Under the pieces are notes generated by a model that worked only from the letters and a program-made list of their open reading frames with translations, did not search any database and was not told the origin of the DNA. Source: Acidimicrobiaceae bacterium (lineage in GTDB: Bacteria > Actinomycetota > Acidimicrobiia > Acidimicrobiales > Bog-793). Taken from it: a DNA stretch of 5,975 nt. The translations under genes and the position numbers were made by a program. The stretch spans positions 1 to 5,975 of the forward strand of contig DAHUZG010000013.1 of assembly GCA_027306715.1 (NCBI GenBank). Direction: 5' to 3'. Within the stretch, counting starts at the first letter, position 1. Every line of letters starts with the position of its first letter. Positions 5,944 to 5,975 of this stretch are shown here, one piece after another.

Positions 5944-5975
5944 AGCATGATCCTCCCGCCGGCGACGTCGAGGGT
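5940..5975 (-). CDS. C-terminal end of an unidentified upstream minus-strand gene (partial)
   Basis: On the minus strand, codons from the window edge read TLDVAGGRIML followed by TGA at 5942-5940. This TGA shares four bases (GTGA) with the start of the dehydrogenase gene, the classic arrangement of co-translated operon genes. The reading contains no rare-looking codons and has a plausible protein-like tail, but eleven residues do not identify a family. The gene runs off the right end of the window. Confidence 0.5.
   Translation of the reverse strand, partial: TLDVAGGRIML
5952..5956 (-). promoter_or_regulatory. Ribosome binding site of the dehydrogenase gene
   Basis: GGAGG on the minus strand lies eight bases before the GTG at 5943, within the last codons of the upstream partial gene. 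The spacing is ideal and fixes the GTG start even though the protein then has about 16 residues before the Rossmann strand. Confidence 0.75.

Overview
The window is a 5,975-base stretch of very GC-rich DNA (strong G/C preference at third codon positions). It carries five complete genes and, very probably, the edges of two more. High GC, GTG/TTG starts, AGGAG-type ribosome sites and the mix of families fit a high-GC bacterium. An actinobacterium (for example a soil Thermoleophilia-type lineage) is my best guess, but nothing in the sequence fixes the taxon. There are no rRNA, tRNA, CRISPR or mobile-element signatures.

Layout: on the plus strand, 48-1808 encodes a CocE/NonD-type serine hydrolase. 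It is followed after 122 bases by a seven-blade LVIVD-repeat beta-propeller protein (1931-3133). Two bases later begins a GlcG/HbpS-like (DUF336) protein (3136-3591). A 162-base spacer leads to an M24-fold metallohydrolase (3754-4989). A 51-base GC-rich junction with hairpins separates this from a convergent minus-strand gene for a beta-hydroxyacid dehydrogenase-type NAD(P) oxidoreductase (5041-5943). The start codon of that gene overlaps by four bases the stop of another minus-strand gene, of which only the last 11 codons are inside the window. A possible C-terminal tail of an upstream plus-strand gene ends at 33.

How the genes may fit together (inference): an ester/amide hydrolase, an M24 C-N or C-X bond hydrolase and a hydroxyacid dehydrogenase, beside two small-ligand or cofactor-type proteins, look like a catabolic island for an unidentified amide-, ester- or peptide-like compound. 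All five proteins appear cytoplasmic, with no signal peptide or membrane segment, and no transporter or regulator lies inside the window. The most notable details are an M24 protein whose second metal-ligand Asp is a Cys, a propeller with His-bearing motifs before four successive blades, and a CocE-type hydrolase without the usual Asp in the W-Y-D position.
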